Source: Thermotoga sp.
GTDB taxonomy: Bacteria > Thermotogota > Thermotogae > Mesoaciditogales > Mesoaciditogaceae
Direction: 5' to 3'
DNA: 42,838 nucleotides
Assembly (NCBI GenBank): GCA_020722015.1
Contig: DYLQ01000014.1
Location: 1 to 42,838 of the forward strand
Positions 6,741-14,630 of this stretch are shown here, piece by piece. The notes beneath the pieces were generated by a model. The model was given only the letters and a program-made list of their open reading frames with translations, was not told the origin of the DNA and ran no database searches. How positions within the stretch are numbered: the first letter of the stretch is position 1; each line of letters starts with the position of its first letter. A program made the position numbers and the translations under genes.

Positions 6741-7726
6741 AGAAAATTTCATTTGTCTTGATAGCCTTATCGTTGGGAATAACCATGGCTTTCGGTCAAA
6801 CTATAGAAGATCTCCTCAAATTGGCAGACAACATCTCATCTATAAATTATGTCAACGATATATCATCTTTATCCGGTGTTACTTCTTTTGGCATTTATGG
6901 ATCTGCCGGTTCAGTCGCGATCGGTTCAAATCCCATCTCTTACGTAGCAACAGGTATTGTGAGCGTGGGTATATACAAAAATCTCAAAGTCAACGTTGGA
7001 ATATCTTCTGACAATGAACTTTCGATCTCTGCGATCTTCGATCCAAATTCATATCAAAGAAGCCAATCTGCATTTTTGTATCGGTATATCAGCAACAAAA
7101 TCAAACTCAAAATTGATGTGATAAATTATTTTTTCGATGCCATGAAGATGATAACCATGACAAATTATGAAAGTGCCCAATCGACATCTCTTCAAAATCA
7201 AGCCAACGTTGCCCTCATGAAATCTCAATATGCTTACGATCTCAACATGGTAAATGTACTTTTGAACATCAACATGGGCAATTTCTCATTTCCCGCTTTA
7301 AATGTCCCTGAGATCCCAAAAACCTTTACACCGTATTATCAATACAACGAACCATCTCAAAATTCGGATTTGTCTTTCGGACTTAATGGTTCCATACTTC
7401 AAAATCAGAACGCTTCACTCTCGTTCTCCGTTCAATATTCATGGGATCAAACATCTCAACGAACTGTCCAAAACGTCGAAAATGTTCAGAAAAAGAAATA
7501 CTTCGATGATATGAGCATACTTTCAAATGTTGTCCGCCTTTACGATTCTAAGATCAACGGACTTTTGAAGACATACTCAACTGTTTATGGAAACTATCTT
7601 CAAGGTAAAACTACTTATACCGATGTAAAAAGCATCTCGAACGATATTTCTCGGTATGGTTATGAAAGAGATATGTTTTGCATAGAACTTTTAAGAGATT
7701 ACTATCTCTACGAAGTACTTAGTTGA
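6737..7726 (+). CDS. Secreted protein, possibly TolC/outer-membrane-efflux-like
   Basis: The TTG start at 6737 has GGGGGTG (6723-6729) 7 bases upstream and overlaps the previous stop (TTGA). The first ~21 residues are a signal peptide (MKKISFVLIALSLGITMAFG, cut before Q). The mature part alternates beta-strand stretches (VSVGIYKNLKVNVGISS and NASLSFSVQYSWDQ) with long helices (residues ~118-175 and ~250-329). That strand-hairpin/helix pattern, repeated twice, and a Tyr/Leu-rich final helix (LLRDYYLYEVL) resemble TolC-type proteins, but I cannot establish homology. It is probably cell-envelope located. It is followed by nnr after 15 bases. Confidence 0.65.
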   Translation: MKKISFVLIALSLGITMAFGQTIEDLLKLADNISSINYVNDISSLSGVTSFGIYGSAGSVAIGSNPISYVATGIVSVGIYKNLKVNVGISSDNELSISAIFDPNSYQRSQSAFLYRYISNKIKLKIDVINYFFDAMKMITMTNYESAQSTSLQNQANVALMKSQYAYDLNMVNVLLNINMGNFSFPALNVPEIPKTFTPYYQYNEPSQNSDLSFGLNGSILQNQNASLSFSVQYSWDQTSQRTVQNVENVQKKKYFDDMSILSNVVRLYDSKINGLLKTYSTVYGNYLQGKTTYTDVKSISNDISRYGYERDMFCIELLRDYYLYEVLS

Positions 7727-7741
7727 ACGGAGAAGATCGAA

Positions 7742-9271
7742 TTGAAAATAGTAAATGATGACGAGATGAGAGAAATAGAATCTAAAGCTTTGGATTACGG
7801 CATAGATGGCGCTTTAATGATGGAACATGCTGCTTCTTCATCTTACGTTGCCATTAAAGAAGAGTTGGAAAGTCTCGGGAGAAAGAAATTTCTCGTTCTC
7901 GCAGGAAAAGGCAACAACGGAGGAGATGCGCTGGCTTTGGCGAGATACCTGCTCGAATCAGGAGCCACAGTTAAGGTTTGTCTTGTACTTGGTGAACCGT
8001 CATCCGATCTTGCAAAACGAAATCTTTTGATTCTCACAAAATTGGGAGTGGAATGTGTGAGATACGCAAAAAATTACGATCTTGCCAAGGATATCATCGA
8101 TGCCGATGTGGTTGTAGATGGAATATTGGGTATTGGTTTTAAAGGTCAGATTGAAGCGGAATTATCGAAGGTAATAGAGATGGTAAATGCACATTCAAAA
8201 TACACCATTTCCATTGATGTTCCAACTGGCATAGACGCAAATACCGGTCAAATATCTCAAAATTGCATAAAAGCCGATATGACCATAACATTTGGGTTTT
8301 CGAAAACAGGTCTACTTTTGTATCCAGCAAGATCGTATTGTGGAAAGGTTAGGGTCGAAAAGATAGGCATACCTCAACAATTCCTTGAATCGATCGAACT
8401 TAAAGGAGAGGTAACGACTTTTGAAGATGCAAAAAAACTCGTCCCCAAAAGACCCGCATTTTCCAACAAAAGCACATTCGGGAAGGTACTTATTCTATCA
8501 GGTTCTTCAAATTACACAGGTACACCGTCGATGGTAGCCATGGGCGCTCTGAGGGTGGGAGCCGGACTTGTCATCGTTGCAACCCCTTCGCCTTTCAACA
8601 CGGTTGTCACGTCAAATTTACCGGAAGCGATAGCGATCCCATTGCCCGATGTGAATTTCATATCTTCAAAAAGCATTGACACCATAGACAAAATAGCGGA
8701 AAATGCCGATGTCATAGCCATAGGTCCGGGCATCGGTACAGAAAAAGCAACCGAAGCGGTTGTAGAGCATATCGTTAATACTTGGAAAGATAAATATTTT
8801 GTGATAGATGCCGATGGATTAAACCTCATTTCAAAAGCTTTCGATCGCTACAGATTCAACCAAAAAACGATTTTAACGCCTCACCCTGGAGAATTCGCAA
8901 GGCTTACATCGCAAAGTGTCACGGAAATAATCTCAGATCCCGTGAAACATGCTTTGGAACTTTCAAAGATGAAAAACGTAACCGTGCTTTTGAAAGGGCC
9001 TACAACCGTCATATCGAAGCCTGATGGAAAATATGCCATTAACGTAACTGGCAACAGTGCGCTGGCCAAAGGCGGAACTGGAGACATACTCACAGGTATG
9101 ATAGCGGGTTTTATGGCTCAAGGACTTTCTGCTTTCGATGCGGCCAAACTTTCTGCTTACGTACATGGAAAAGCGGCGGAAATTTATTCTCAAAACAAAA
9201 GTGAGGCCTCTATGCTTGTCAGAGACCTCGCTGATTTGATACCTCAAGTTCTAAAATCGCTTAGCCAATGA
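7742..9271 (+). CDS. nnr: Bifunctional NAD(P)H-hydrate epimerase / ADP-dependent dehydratase
   Basis: This fused enzyme repairs damaged NAD(P)H. The N-terminal YjeF_N domain epimerises NAD(P)HX, shown by GKGNNGGDALALARYL, DVVVDGILGIGFKG and ISIDVPTGIDANTG. The C-terminal ribokinase-like domain (from ~residue 235) dehydrates S-NAD(P)HX using ADP, shown by GKVLILSGSSNYTG, AIGPGIGTEKAT, LTPHPGEFARL and NSALAKGGTGDILTGMIAGF. The 509-residue length is normal for the fusion. The TTG start follows GGAGA. Its 3' end overlaps convergent speE by 11 bases. Confidence 0.95.
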   Translation: MKIVNDDEMREIESKALDYGIDGALMMEHAASSSYVAIKEELESLGRKKFLVLAGKGNNGGDALALARYLLESGATVKVCLVLGEPSSDLAKRNLLILTKLGVECVRYAKNYDLAKDIIDADVVVDGILGIGFKGQIEAELSKVIEMVNAHSKYTISIDVPTGIDANTGQISQNCIKADMTITFGFSKTGLLLYPARSYCGKVRVEKIGIPQQFLESIELKGEVTTFEDAKKLVPKRPAFSNKSTFGKVLILSGSSNYTGTPSMVAMGALRVGAGLVIVATPSPFNTVVTSNLPEAIAIPLPDVNFISSKSIDTIDKIAENADVIAIGPGIGTEKATEAVVEHIVNTWKDKYFVIDADGLNLISKAFDRYRFNQKTILTPHPGEFARLTSQSVTEIISDPVKHALELSKMKNVTVLLKGPTTVISKPDGKYAINVTGNSALAKGGTGDILTGMIAGFMAQGLSAFDAAKLSAYVHGKAAEIYSQNKSEASMLVRDLADLIPQVLKSLSQ

Positions 9272-10118
9272 GTTTTTCGAGAAAGGTCGGTATTACAAAA
9301 GCGGCATCGTGAATTTTTCTGTTGTAGTAGATCAAAGTACCATCAAGGGCTTTTATTCTCGATTCATCCCCTTTAAACGAAGGATCTACGTTTTTAGACG
9401 CATAAGCAAAGACCCAAAAACCAGATGGATACATCGGTACAAAGGCAACATAAGGTTTAACAATTGAAAAAGCACTTTTTATTTCTAAAAAACATCTTTC
9501 CATTTCTTTATAATCGTAAACAGGATTTTCTGCCTGAACTACCATTATGCCATCATCTTTGAGAGCATCCTTGCATGATGCGTAAAACTCACCGGTAAAA
9601 AGTGAATTGCCAGCACCTTTGTATGGATCGGTTGAATCGACAATTATGACATCATACTGAGAATGCTTGCCTGCAACGAAATTTTTACCATCTTCGTTGT
9701 GAATAAAAACCGAAGGATCGGTGATCTTTGATGCTATTGCCGGGAAATTTTCCTTGCATATTTTTATGATTTCCGGATCTATTTCCACAAGATCAACACG
9801 TTTTACCGATTTGTGTTTTAGGATCTCTCTTACAGCTCCGCCATCTCCTCCACCTATTACAAGCACATTCTCAGGATTGAGATGAGAGAAAAGCGGAACG
9901 TGAACTATCATTTCATGGTATGTGAATTCCCATCTTTCGTTGAGTTGAATCATTCCGTCAAGAGCCAAAACCTTACCGAGATCCGGTGTTGAAAAAATAT
10001 CTATCTTTTGAATGGCGCTCTGTTTTGAAAACTCTATCCTACTTACCTTGAATATGGTCCCAACATTTCCTCCAGCAACGGTTTCTTCAAAAAAGAAAGA
10101 CATGTTTTCTTTAGCCAA
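9261..10118 (-). CDS. speE: Spermidine (polyamine aminopropyltransferase) synthase
   Basis: It transfers the aminopropyl group of decarboxylated SAM to putrescine or another polyamine. Family marks are [20 protein letters not shown], the [18 protein letters not shown] cofactor loop, [10 protein letters not shown] and [20 protein letters not shown] with the catalytic Asp. The 285-residue length is normal. The first codon is TTG (10118), after GGAAGGTG and overlapping the speD stop by 8 bases; an ATG 15 bases later lacks a good Shine-Dalgarno. It is the last gene of the XRE-speD-speE unit. Substrate range (spermidine or longer polyamines) cannot be read from sequence. Confidence 0.94.
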   Translation of the reverse strand: MAKENMSFFFEETVAGGNVGTIFKVSRIEFSKQSAIQKIDIFSTPDLGKVLALDGMIQLNERWEFTYHEMIVHVPLFSHLNPENVLVIGGGDGGAVREILKHKSVKRVDLVEIDPEIIKICKENFPAIASKITDPSVFIHNEDGKNFVAGKHSQYDVIIVDSTDPYKGAGNSLFTGEFYASCKDALKDDGIMVVQAENPVYDYKEMERCFLEIKSAFSIVKPYVAFVPMYPSGFWVFAYASKNVDPSFKGDESRIKALDGTLIYYNRKIHDAAFVIPTFLEKLIG

Positions 10119-10500
10119 CTTTTACACCTTCCATTTCTCCGATGCCAACTTTATCGTACTCCCCTCTTTGAAGCTCAAAAACGGATTCTCTTTTAGATTT
10201 CATAACATTTTTTAGATACTCGAAAGCCTTCCACGGATCTACAGAGTCACCGCACGTGAAAATATCAACAGCAGCGTAACCGTATTCTGGCCACGTGTGA
10301 ATGGACAGGTGCGATTCCGCTATTACGACAACACCACTTACTCCGTAAGGATTGAACCGATGAAAAGTGGAATTAACAATGGTAGAATTGGCCTTTCTTG
10401 CAGCCGTTCTCATGTGTTCCTCAATTTCGGCTATGTCATCAAGCACAGCCCCATCACAATCGTAAAGTTCAATAAGAAGATGCCTTCCGAGAGCCTTCAT
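10111..10500 (-). CDS. speD: S-adenosylmethionine decarboxylase proenzyme (SpeD)
   Basis: This pyruvoyl enzyme makes decarboxylated SAM for SpeE. The precursor has 129 residues and self-cleaves between Glu62 and Ser63 ([19 protein letters not shown]), turning Ser63 into the pyruvoyl group. His and Cys processing/catalytic residues lie in SIHTWPE and [13 protein letters not shown]. The start [16 protein letters not shown] matches short prokaryotic SpeD proteins; GGAGG (10512-10508) lies 8 bases upstream of ATG 10500, so longer in-frame starts are rejected. It is 14 bases downstream of the regulator gene. Confidence 0.96.
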   Translation of the reverse strand: MKALGRHLLIELYDCDGAVLDDIAEIEEHMRTAARKANSTIVNSTFHRFNPYGVSGVVVIAESHLSIHTWPEYGYAAVDIFTCGDSVDPWKAFEYLKNVMKSKRESVFELQRGEYDKVGIGEMEGVKVG

Positions 10501-10514
10501 ATGCGGCGCCTCCT

Positions 10515-11051
10515 TTAATCTATAGTTATCCATAACAATATGGCTTTTTTCGATTTAGAAATATTTCTTACCTGATGCTTTCTATCGGCCTTGTAATAGA
10601 AACAATCACCATTCCTTAATTTAAACCGTATGTCATCAAGCCACAGTTCAACATTTCCTTCTATTAAATACCCGAACTCTTCACCTTCATGATAATCTTC
10701 TGCCGGCGTTTCTCCTTCGGGCTTTATTATCACTATCTTTGGATCAATTTTCTTATCTTCAACGCCTGGTATTAAAAGCATTGACTTCATGCCTTCCGGT
10801 TCATCGTACAACGGAACTCTTTCCTTTTTCGTAAAAACAACCTTTGAAGGAACCTCTTCCGCAAAAAATTGCTTAAGACTCACTCCAAGCACATTTAAAA
10901 TTTGCTCAAGAGTTACTATCGATGGAGAAGTTCTATCTCTCTCAAGCAAAGATATGAATCCCTTTGTCAAATCAGCCCTCTCGGCAAGTTCTTCTTGGGT
11001 AAAACCCTTTGAGAGCCTTAATCTCTTCAATTTTGCACCTATTTCCATCAT
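10515..11051 (-). CDS. XRE-family regulator with cupin sensor domain
   Basis: The 178-residue protein has an HTH_XRE domain at residues ~5-62 ([20 protein letters not shown], then [22 protein letters not shown]) and a C-terminal cupin at ~105-175 ([35 protein letters not shown]). This is the layout of PuuR and related polyamine or amino-acid sensing repressors. It heads the speD-speE operon and is divergent from the proline-oxidation operon. A 14-bp palindrome inside its own promoter suggests autorepression. Tandem ATGs at 11051 and 11048 follow AGAGGA; the second is equally possible. A polyamine ligand is likely from context, not shown. Confidence 0.9.
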   Translation of the reverse strand: MMEIGAKLKRLRLSKGFTQEELAERADLTKGFISLLERDRTSPSIVTLEQILNVLGVSLKQFFAEEVPSKVVFTKKERVPLYDEPEGMKSMLLIPGVEDKKIDPKIVIIKPEGETPAEDYHEGEEFGYLIEGNVELWLDDIRFKLRNGDCFYYKADRKHQVRNISKSKKAILLWITID

Positions 11052-11079
11052 AATCCTCTTTAATGATGTTAGTTTGTTT

Positions 11080-11107
11080 AAAATATTAAACGTTTAATAA
11101 AGCACAA
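11080..11107 (-). promoter_or_regulatory. Promoter of the XRE-speD-speE operon
   Basis: On the minus strand TTGTGC (11107-11102), a 16-base spacer and TATTTT (11085-11080). The spacer is largely filled by the palindrome at 11085-11098. Confidence 0.5.
11085..11098. promoter_or_regulatory. Perfect 14-bp palindrome, candidate operator
   Basis: ATTAAACGTTTAAT is a perfect palindrome between the -35 and -10 of the regulator's promoter. A further GTTTA lies at 11076-11080, and ATTAAAC half-sites recur at 11173-11179 and 11195-11201, 22 bases apart. This fits a site for the XRE-cupin dimer that controls its own operon and perhaps the divergent one. Confidence 0.6.
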
Positions 11108-11297
11108 ACACAGGCCAAAACAAAATTTCAATTCTCAAAAGAGCAAATTTAGCATACACAAAAGTCTATATAATTAAACTATATGATTAATGACATTAAA
11201 CAGTATAACATTTTAGTTCGACTGTGTCAATAGGACGAATTGAATCATAGACAATGTTGTAGAACTGACAGGATTAAATCGGAACTATGCCTGTCGA
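11108..11297. other. Divergent intergenic region without a gene
   Basis: This AT-rich spacer between the divergent operons holds two ATTAAAC half-sites (11173-11179 and 11195-11201) and an inverted repeat GACAGG (11267-11272) / CCTGTC (11290-11295). I see no gene or tRNA in it. Confidence 0.6.
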
Positions 11298-11327
11298 TTG
11301 TCAAGAACATTTTCGACAAGATATGAT
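11298..11327 (+). promoter_or_regulatory. Promoter of the proline-oxidation operon
   Basis: TTGTCA (11298-11303), an 18-base spacer and TATGAT (11322-11327), about 50 bases before the first start. An inverted repeat TGTCGA (11292-11297) / TCGACA (11313-11318) straddles the -35 and could be an operator. Confidence 0.5.
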
Positions 11328-11375
11328 AGAATTGTATTAGGTGTATACAGAGAAATTGAAAAGAGGAGGAAGCGT

Positions 11376-11687
11376 ATGGAAGGAAGGATTTTAGAGCATC
11401 CTATCCTTAGTTTTACAAGACAAAAGCGTGTTAGAATCTTCTTCGAAGGCAATGAGATCGAGGCTTACGAAGGTGAGAGTGTTGCTGCTGCTTTACATGC
11501 TGCCGGAATAAAAGTCCTTAGGTATACTCCAATCAACGGAAGACCTGCCGGATTTTTTTGCGCTGTTGGTAAGTGCTCTTCGTGCCTTATGGAAATAGAC
11601 GGTGTACCAAATGTCAGATCCTGCATGACAAAGGTCAGAGATGGAATGCAAGTTAGGCGTCAGCACGGCAAAGGTGATCTTGTATGA
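11376..11687 (+). CDS. [2Fe-2S] subunit of an amino-acid dehydrogenase complex (HcnA/PDH-type)
   Basis: The 103-residue protein binds one [2Fe-2S] cluster through Cys62, Cys67, Cys70 and Cys83 (C-X4-C-X2-C-X12-C, in FFCAVGKCSSCLMEIDG and VRSC). It belongs with the small iron-sulfur subunits of hydrogen cyanide synthase, opine oxidase and hetero-oligomeric proline dehydrogenase, and relays electrons within the complex. I start at ATG 11376, directly after AGAGGAGGA; upstream in-frame codons would cross the probable promoter. It overlaps the next gene by 4 bases (ATGA). Confidence 0.9.
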   Translation: MEGRILEHPILSFTRQKRVRIFFEGNEIEAYEGESVAAALHAAGIKVLRYTPINGRPAGFFCAVGKCSSCLMEIDGVPNVRSCMTKVRDGMQVRRQHGKGDLV

Positions 11688-13477
11688 AAGAGTATGATGC
11701 TATCGTTATAGGCGGAGGACCTGCAGGCATGTCGGCCGCAAGTGTTCTTGGAGATCATGTTAAGACCCTGATTTTGGATGAAAACGATGCACTTGGTGGC
11801 CAACTTGTAAAACAAACTCACAAATTCTTCGGAGATCACGCACATTATGCTTCAAAAAGAGGCTTTGAAATTGCCAAAGAATTAACGGATGAGATTTACA
11901 AAAAGCCTGTCGATATTTCAACTGCTTCGACGGTTATAGGCATATATCCTCAAAACACGGTTGCCTACGTTAAAGATGGACGTGAAGAACTGGTAAGGTA
12001 CAAAAAACTTCTTATAGCAACGGGAGCGATGGAAAGGCAACTTCCTTTTATCAATTCAGATCTGCCTGGAGTTTATGGAGCAGGTGCAATTCAAACGCTT
12101 ATGAACCAATACGGCATTTTCCCCGGGAAGCGTTTTTTGATAATCGGTTCTGGAAATATAGGTCTCATATTGGCTTATCAACTTGCTCAAACAGGGGCCG
12201 AAGTAAGGATGATAGTTGAAGCCCTCGATAAAGTAGGTGGATACGAAGTTCATGCCAACAAGGTGAAAAGACTTGGAATACCAATTCTTCTAAAACATAC
12301 AATAGTCAAAGCAATGGGAGATGAATCGGTTCAAGGCGTGGTTATAGCAGAAGTTGATGATAAATTCGGGGTTATTCCTGGGACCGAGAAAGAAATAGTC
12401 GTTGATACAATATGCGTTTCAGTTGGCCTTATACCTCTTACCGAGTTAGCAGAACAGGCAAAATGTAAAATCGAATATATTCCTGAACTTGGAGGATATG
12501 TACCTGTAAGAGATGAAAGGATGCATACGACAAATTCGGATGTCTTTGTCGCCGGAGATCTTTCCTCAATAGAGGAAGCGACAACAGCTATAATAGAGGG
12601 AAAGTTGGCGGCAATGCAGATCGTCAAAGATCTGACAAAAACCGATTTGGGAAAAGAAATTTCAGATGAATTGAAAACACTTGATATCTTCAGGAGCGGT
12701 CCTAAATCTTTCAAGATAAGAAAAGGCCTTGAGAAGATGGGAATAAAAGTGCCTGAAATCGAAGTCCCCAAACTCTTTCAGACGCCCATCGAAAATGCAA
12801 AATCAAAATTACATGCCGTCATAGAATGTACAGAAGAAATACCGTGTAATTCCTGTGAATCATCGTGCAAATTTGATGCCATAAAGGTGGGAGAAAACAT
12901 AAACACACCACCGATATTTGATCCTTCAAAATGCACGGGCTGTGCGGTGTGCGTAACTGCCTGCCCTGGCCTTGCCATCTTCATGGAAAAACTGGATGAA
13001 TCTCCAAATGCAACAATTGGAATACCTTACGAATTTTTACCTCTTCCCAAATTCAACGAAAAAATGTGGGGAATGGATAAAGAAGGTAATTACGTGTGCG
13101 ATCTCACAGTTAAGAGGGTCGTTAAAAATCCAAACAAGACAAACATCGTGTACGTAGAATTGCCAAAAGAATTCGTTGACGATGTGAGACACGTGAGATA
13201 TCCTAAAAAAGAGAGTCCATTTGTTTGCAGATGCGAAGAGGTAACTTTAGATCAAATAGAAAAAATAATAGATTCCGGCATAACTGATTTTGAAGAAATA
13301 AAAAGGATGACAAGAATTACCATGGGACCGTGCGGAGGAAAAAATTGCAAGATGATAACCCTTGGCATAATTTCAAGAAAAACAGGTATTCCAATATCTA
13401 AACTTTCTCACGGAACATCAAGGCCACCTGTAAAACCCACGGAATTTTCTGCCTTCCTAAGAGGCGATGAAAAATGA
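11684..13477 (+). CDS. FAD/NAD(P)-binding, Fe-S electron-transfer subunit of proline dehydrogenase-type complex
   Basis: The 597-residue subunit starts with an FAD Rossmann site (AIVIGGGPAGMSAA) and has a second nucleotide site near residue 155 (FLIIGSGNIGLILA). A conserved DVFVAGDLSSIEEAT motif closes the flavin fold. Residues ~385-430 hold a ferredoxin-like cluster region (IPCNSCESSCKFDAI and CTGCAVCVTACPG). The C-terminus has a BFD-like cysteine set (VCRCEEVTLDQI and GPCGGKNCKM). It corresponds to HcnB or the PDH alpha subunit, extended by a built-in ferredoxin domain, and probably passes electrons from the substrate flavoprotein to NAD or ferredoxin. It overlaps both neighbours by 4 bases, so the three are a translationally coupled complex. 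Confidence 0.9.
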   Translation: MKEYDAIVIGGGPAGMSAASVLGDHVKTLILDENDALGGQLVKQTHKFFGDHAHYASKRGFEIAKELTDEIYKKPVDISTASTVIGIYPQNTVAYVKDGREELVRYKKLLIATGAMERQLPFINSDLPGVYGAGAIQTLMNQYGIFPGKRFLIIGSGNIGLILAYQLAQTGAEVRMIVEALDKVGGYEVHANKVKRLGIPILLKHTIVKAMGDESVQGVVIAEVDDKFGVIPGTEKEIVVDTICVSVGLIPLTELAEQAKCKIEYIPELGGYVPVRDERMHTTNSDVFVAGDLSSIEEATTAIIEGKLAAMQIVKDLTKTDLGKEISDELKTLDIFRSGPKSFKIRKGLEKMGIKVPEIEVPKLFQTPIENAKSKLHAVIECTEEIPCNSCESSCKFDAIKVGENINTPPIFDPSKCTGCAVCVTACPGLAIFMEKLDESPNATIGIPYEFLPLPKFNEKMWGMDKEGNYVCDLTVKRVVKNPNKTNIVYVELPKEFVDDVRHVRYPKKESPFVCRCEEVTLDQIEKIIDSGITDFEEIKRMTRITMGPCGGKNCKMITLGIISRKTGIPISKLSHGTSRPPVKPTEFSAFLRGDEK

Positions 13478-14616
13478 TAGATCGCGCATCTGTTGTCGTT
13501 GTCGGTGGTGGAATAGTCGGAAGTGCAATTGCTTTCAATTTGCTGAAGATGGGCATGAAAAACGTATGCGTGATAGAAAGATCTTATGTGTCATCGGGCT
13601 CAACCGGAAGATGTGCCGGTGGAATACGTCAACAATGGTCATCCTCTATGAATGTAAAACTTGCGATGAGGAGTGTAAAACTTTTCGAGCAATTTGAAAA
13701 AGAGGTCGGCATGAATATAGAGTATTACCAAGGTGGATATCTGCTTTTGGCTTACACCGACTCTGAAAGTGATGACTTTGTAAAAAACGTTAAAATGCAA
13801 AAATCGCAAGGTCTTGACGTTGATATATTGACTAAGCATGAGATAAAAGAGAAATTTCCATTCATAAACGTCGAAGGTGTGAAATTGGGTAGTTGGTGTA
13901 AAAGCGATGGCCATGCAAATCCTCAAATAGCCAATATAGCGTACGCTATTGCCATAAGAAAAATGGGAGGTGAATTCATAACCCATACGACAGTTACAGG
14001 TATAGACGTGCAAAACGGACAAATAGTAGGTGTGCAAACTGATAATGGATACATACACACGAATACCGTTATAGATGCTGCGGGTTTTGAGTCTCCCAAA
14101 ATAGGAGAAATGGTGGGAATCACAATTCCAGTTTACGGAGAACGCCATCAGATACTTGTTACTGAAGCTGTAAATCATTTCCTTGATCCGCTCGTCATAA
14201 ATTTCAACCACAATTATTACGTTAGACAAACGCGTCATGGCTCTTTGATAATGGGACAGGGCGACGTTAATCCTGCTCCGGGAGAGGATATTGGGAATAC
14301 CATAGAATTTTTAGAGGAAATGTCCGAAAAAATGGTAAGGGATTTTCCCATCATCAAAAACGTTCACATAGTAAGACAATGGTCAGGAGCCTACGATATG
14401 TCTCCGGATGCCCAACCCATAATAGATGAAAGTAAAAGTGTATCTCGTTTCATATATGCAACAGGTTTTAGTGGACACGGATTCATGCTTGCACCTGCAG
14501 TTGGCGAAGCCGTGGCAGAAATGATCATCTATGGTCGAACTGTCACAACAGATATAAGCAACTTAAAAATGGACAGATTTGCAATCGGAATCGAAAGAGA
14601 ACATAATGTCGTCTAA
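13474..14616 (+). CDS. FAD-dependent substrate-oxidising subunit (DadA/HcnC/PDH beta type)
   Basis: This 380-residue glycine/D-amino-acid-oxidase-family flavoprotein has the FAD site VVVVGGGIVGSAIAFNLL, followed by GSTGRCAGGIRQQW, where an RCxGG-type motif carries the flavin contact. The C-terminal FAD signature FIYATGFSGHGFMLAPAVGE is clear. It is the catalytic subunit that oxidises the amino-acid substrate. The adjacent P5C dehydrogenase makes L-proline the best guess; sarcosine, glycine or opines are alternatives for this family. It overlaps the upstream subunit by 4 bases and is followed after 14 bases by the aldehyde dehydrogenase. Confidence 0.9.
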   Translation: MIDRASVVVVGGGIVGSAIAFNLLKMGMKNVCVIERSYVSSGSTGRCAGGIRQQWSSSMNVKLAMRSVKLFEQFEKEVGMNIEYYQGGYLLLAYTDSESDDFVKNVKMQKSQGLDVDILTKHEIKEKFPFINVEGVKLGSWCKSDGHANPQIANIAYAIAIRKMGGEFITHTTVTGIDVQNGQIVGVQTDNGYIHTNTVIDAAGFESPKIGEMVGITIPVYGERHQILVTEAVNHFLDPLVINFNHNYYVRQTRHGSLIMGQGDVNPAPGEDIGNTIEFLEEMSEKMVRDFPIIKNVHIVRQWSGAYDMSPDAQPIIDESKSVSRFIYATGFSGHGFMLAPAVGEAVAEMIIYGRTVTTDISNLKMDRFAIGIEREHNVV

Positions 14617-14630
14617 AGGAGGAAAATCAG

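Noticed and set aside
11108-11297. tRNA or small RNA in the divergent region
   Set aside because: No cloverleaf or terminator found; only operator-like repeats.
13639-14238. 199-codon minus-strand open frame
   Set aside because: Antisense to the FAD oxidase subunit, no RBS, low-complexity unlikely protein; a shadow of the real gene.
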